Source: Caulobacter sp. FWC2 (lineage in GTDB: Bacteria; Pseudomonadota; Alphaproteobacteria; Caulobacterales; Caulobacteraceae). Taken from it: 64,000 nt of DNA. Below are positions 63,505-64,000 of this stretch, in pieces. The translations under genes and the position numbers were made by a program. Below the pieces are notes generated by a model. It had not been told where the DNA came from, did no database searches, and saw nothing but the letters and a program-made list of their open reading frames with translations. How positions within the stretch are numbered: position 1 is the stretch's first letter; each line of letters opens with the position of its first letter. Where the stretch lies: the NCBI RefSeq assembly GCF_002742625.1, contig NZ_PEBF01000001.1, positions 1,984,001 to 2,048,000 on the forward strand, in the 5' to 3' direction.

Positions 63505-63873
63505 GGTTCCCTCCCAGTGCCCGCGTTTCGCGGGTCTCTTTCGTACCGAAGACGATCTGGCCGCCTTCTTCGTTGCCGTGAAGATAGGTGTGGATTTTCG
63601 TCCAGGGCCAATCCCAATCAGGTATGAACCTATGCGCGTTCGGCACGGATCGAGGCTGTCATCATTCGATGCAATCGACTGCACGGGGCGCTGTAGAGAC
63701 CAGCCAGCGCGATATTCGTGTACGGAGCGGGTTTGATGCCGAAAGCGGTTCGATCCATGTCCGCCTTGGATTGGTCCATAGGCGAATTGACTTAGACCTG
63801 GCTGACGAGCGCCTCTAGCGTTCCTCTGCCCACACCGACGTCAGATCGGTTTCATGAGGGAAGGGGACGAAGG
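63505..63873. promoter_or_regulatory. Divergent promoter region, TBDR (-) and MFS (+)
   Basis: No gene of this 369-base stretch is convincing. It must hold both promoters. No copy of the CGACCATGGTCG palindrome or of a clear LacI operator was found; only weak elements such as TGGA-N4-TCCA near 63765 were seen. Confidence 0.4.
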
Positions 63874-64000
63874 ATGACCGAAGCCGCCAAGCGGACGCGC
63901 GTGCGTTGGCTGATCATCACGGTGCTCTTCATCATCACCACCATCAACTATGCCGACCGCGCGACCTTCTCGATCGCCGGCCAGTCGGCGTCGAAGGAGC
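63874..64000 (+). CDS. MFS transporter, ACS type (glucarate/hexuronate permease-like), 3' end outside window
   Basis: Forty-two codons are visible: a basic start (TEAAKRTRVRWLI), the first membrane segment and TTINYADRATFSIAG. The NYADRATFSIA pattern is strongly reminiscent of the GudP/ExuT group of glucarate, galactarate and hexuronate permeases. AAGGGGACGAAGG precedes ATG 63874. The window ends inside the gene, so nothing is known of the rest. Confidence 0.8.
   Translation, partial: MTEAAKRTRVRWLIITVLFIITTINYADRATFSIAGQSASKE

Noticed and set aside
61663..63627. 654-codon open frame antisense to the TBDR at 60712
   Set aside because: Shadow of a confident gene with Gly/Arg/Val-rich translation.
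1..64000. CRISPR arrays, tRNA/rRNA genes, insertion sequences, integrase or attachment sites
   Set aside because: None was found on reading both strands; no transposase or phage-like protein and no regular direct-repeat array is visible.

Overview
The window is high-GC alphaproteobacterial chromosome and most resembles Caulobacter or a close relative. The grounds are four TonB-dependent receptors (TBDRs), many LacI/GntR/LysR/TetR-controlled carbohydrate loci, chemoreceptors ending in a W-E-E-F pentapeptide, a full TTAA-N7-TTAA (CtrA-type) box before a chemoreceptor, and dense ATGA/TGATG/TTGA gene overlaps. No rRNA, tRNA, CRISPR array, insertion sequence or phage gene was seen. The genus is inferred, not proven.

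Layout. (1) 1-6786, +: glycan degradation: a 5'-cut GH89 alpha-N-acetylglucosaminidase overlapping a heparan-glucosaminide N-acetyltransferase-like (NagX/DUF5009) membrane protein, then a histidine acid phosphatase and a GH115 alpha-glucuronidase. (2) 7036-9002: a chemoreceptor with an early frameshift. (3) 9116-17994: a catabolic locus (class III aminotransferase; divergent PfkB kinase, class II aldolase and MFS operon; TetR regulator; TBDR) whose two promoter regions carry the same 16-bp inverted repeat, followed by a LysR regulator and an exported RidA-like protein. (4) 18272-21518: a CHASE3-type chemoreceptor with a CtrA box, a terminator, and a sensorless hybrid histidine kinase behind a small membrane ORF. 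(5) 21684-25070: a GH31 enzyme with a PA14 domain and a LacI-type operator, next to remnants of a cheW and a chemoreceptor gene. (6) 25080-31956: glycan assembly cluster 1 (LptF/G-like permease, three GT4 glycosyltransferases, a flippase-like membrane protein, a propeller-type transferase). (7) 31953-41133: a LysR-controlled nucleoside locus (TBDR, nucleoside hydrolase, NCS2 permease, adenosine deaminase, MmgE/PrpD protein). (8) 41130-46864, -: glycan assembly cluster 2 (two GT4 enzymes, Wzx-like flippase, CDP-glycerol-transferase-like protein, paralogous propeller protein). (9) 46909-64000: a uronate/aldonate-type locus (orphan LuxR HTH, FadR-type GntR, gluconokinase, two tandem 1000-residue beta-helix plus propeller proteins, two TBDRs, LacI regulator, two ACS-type MFS transporters, the last cut by the window end). 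A palindrome centred on CGACCATGGTCG links the gluconokinase/lyase promoter region to the TBDR promoter.

How the parts work together: most loci follow the logic outer-membrane TBDR, secreted hydrolase, inner-membrane permease, cytoplasmic enzyme, local regulator. The least familiar are the TetR-linked aminotransferase/kinase/aldolase system and the two glycan clusters with paralogous propeller proteins. The remnant chemoreceptor-cheW pair shows that accessory modules have been inserted into or rearranged around a chemotaxis locus. Function calls rest on recognised motifs and family resemblance by eye; no database search was run.
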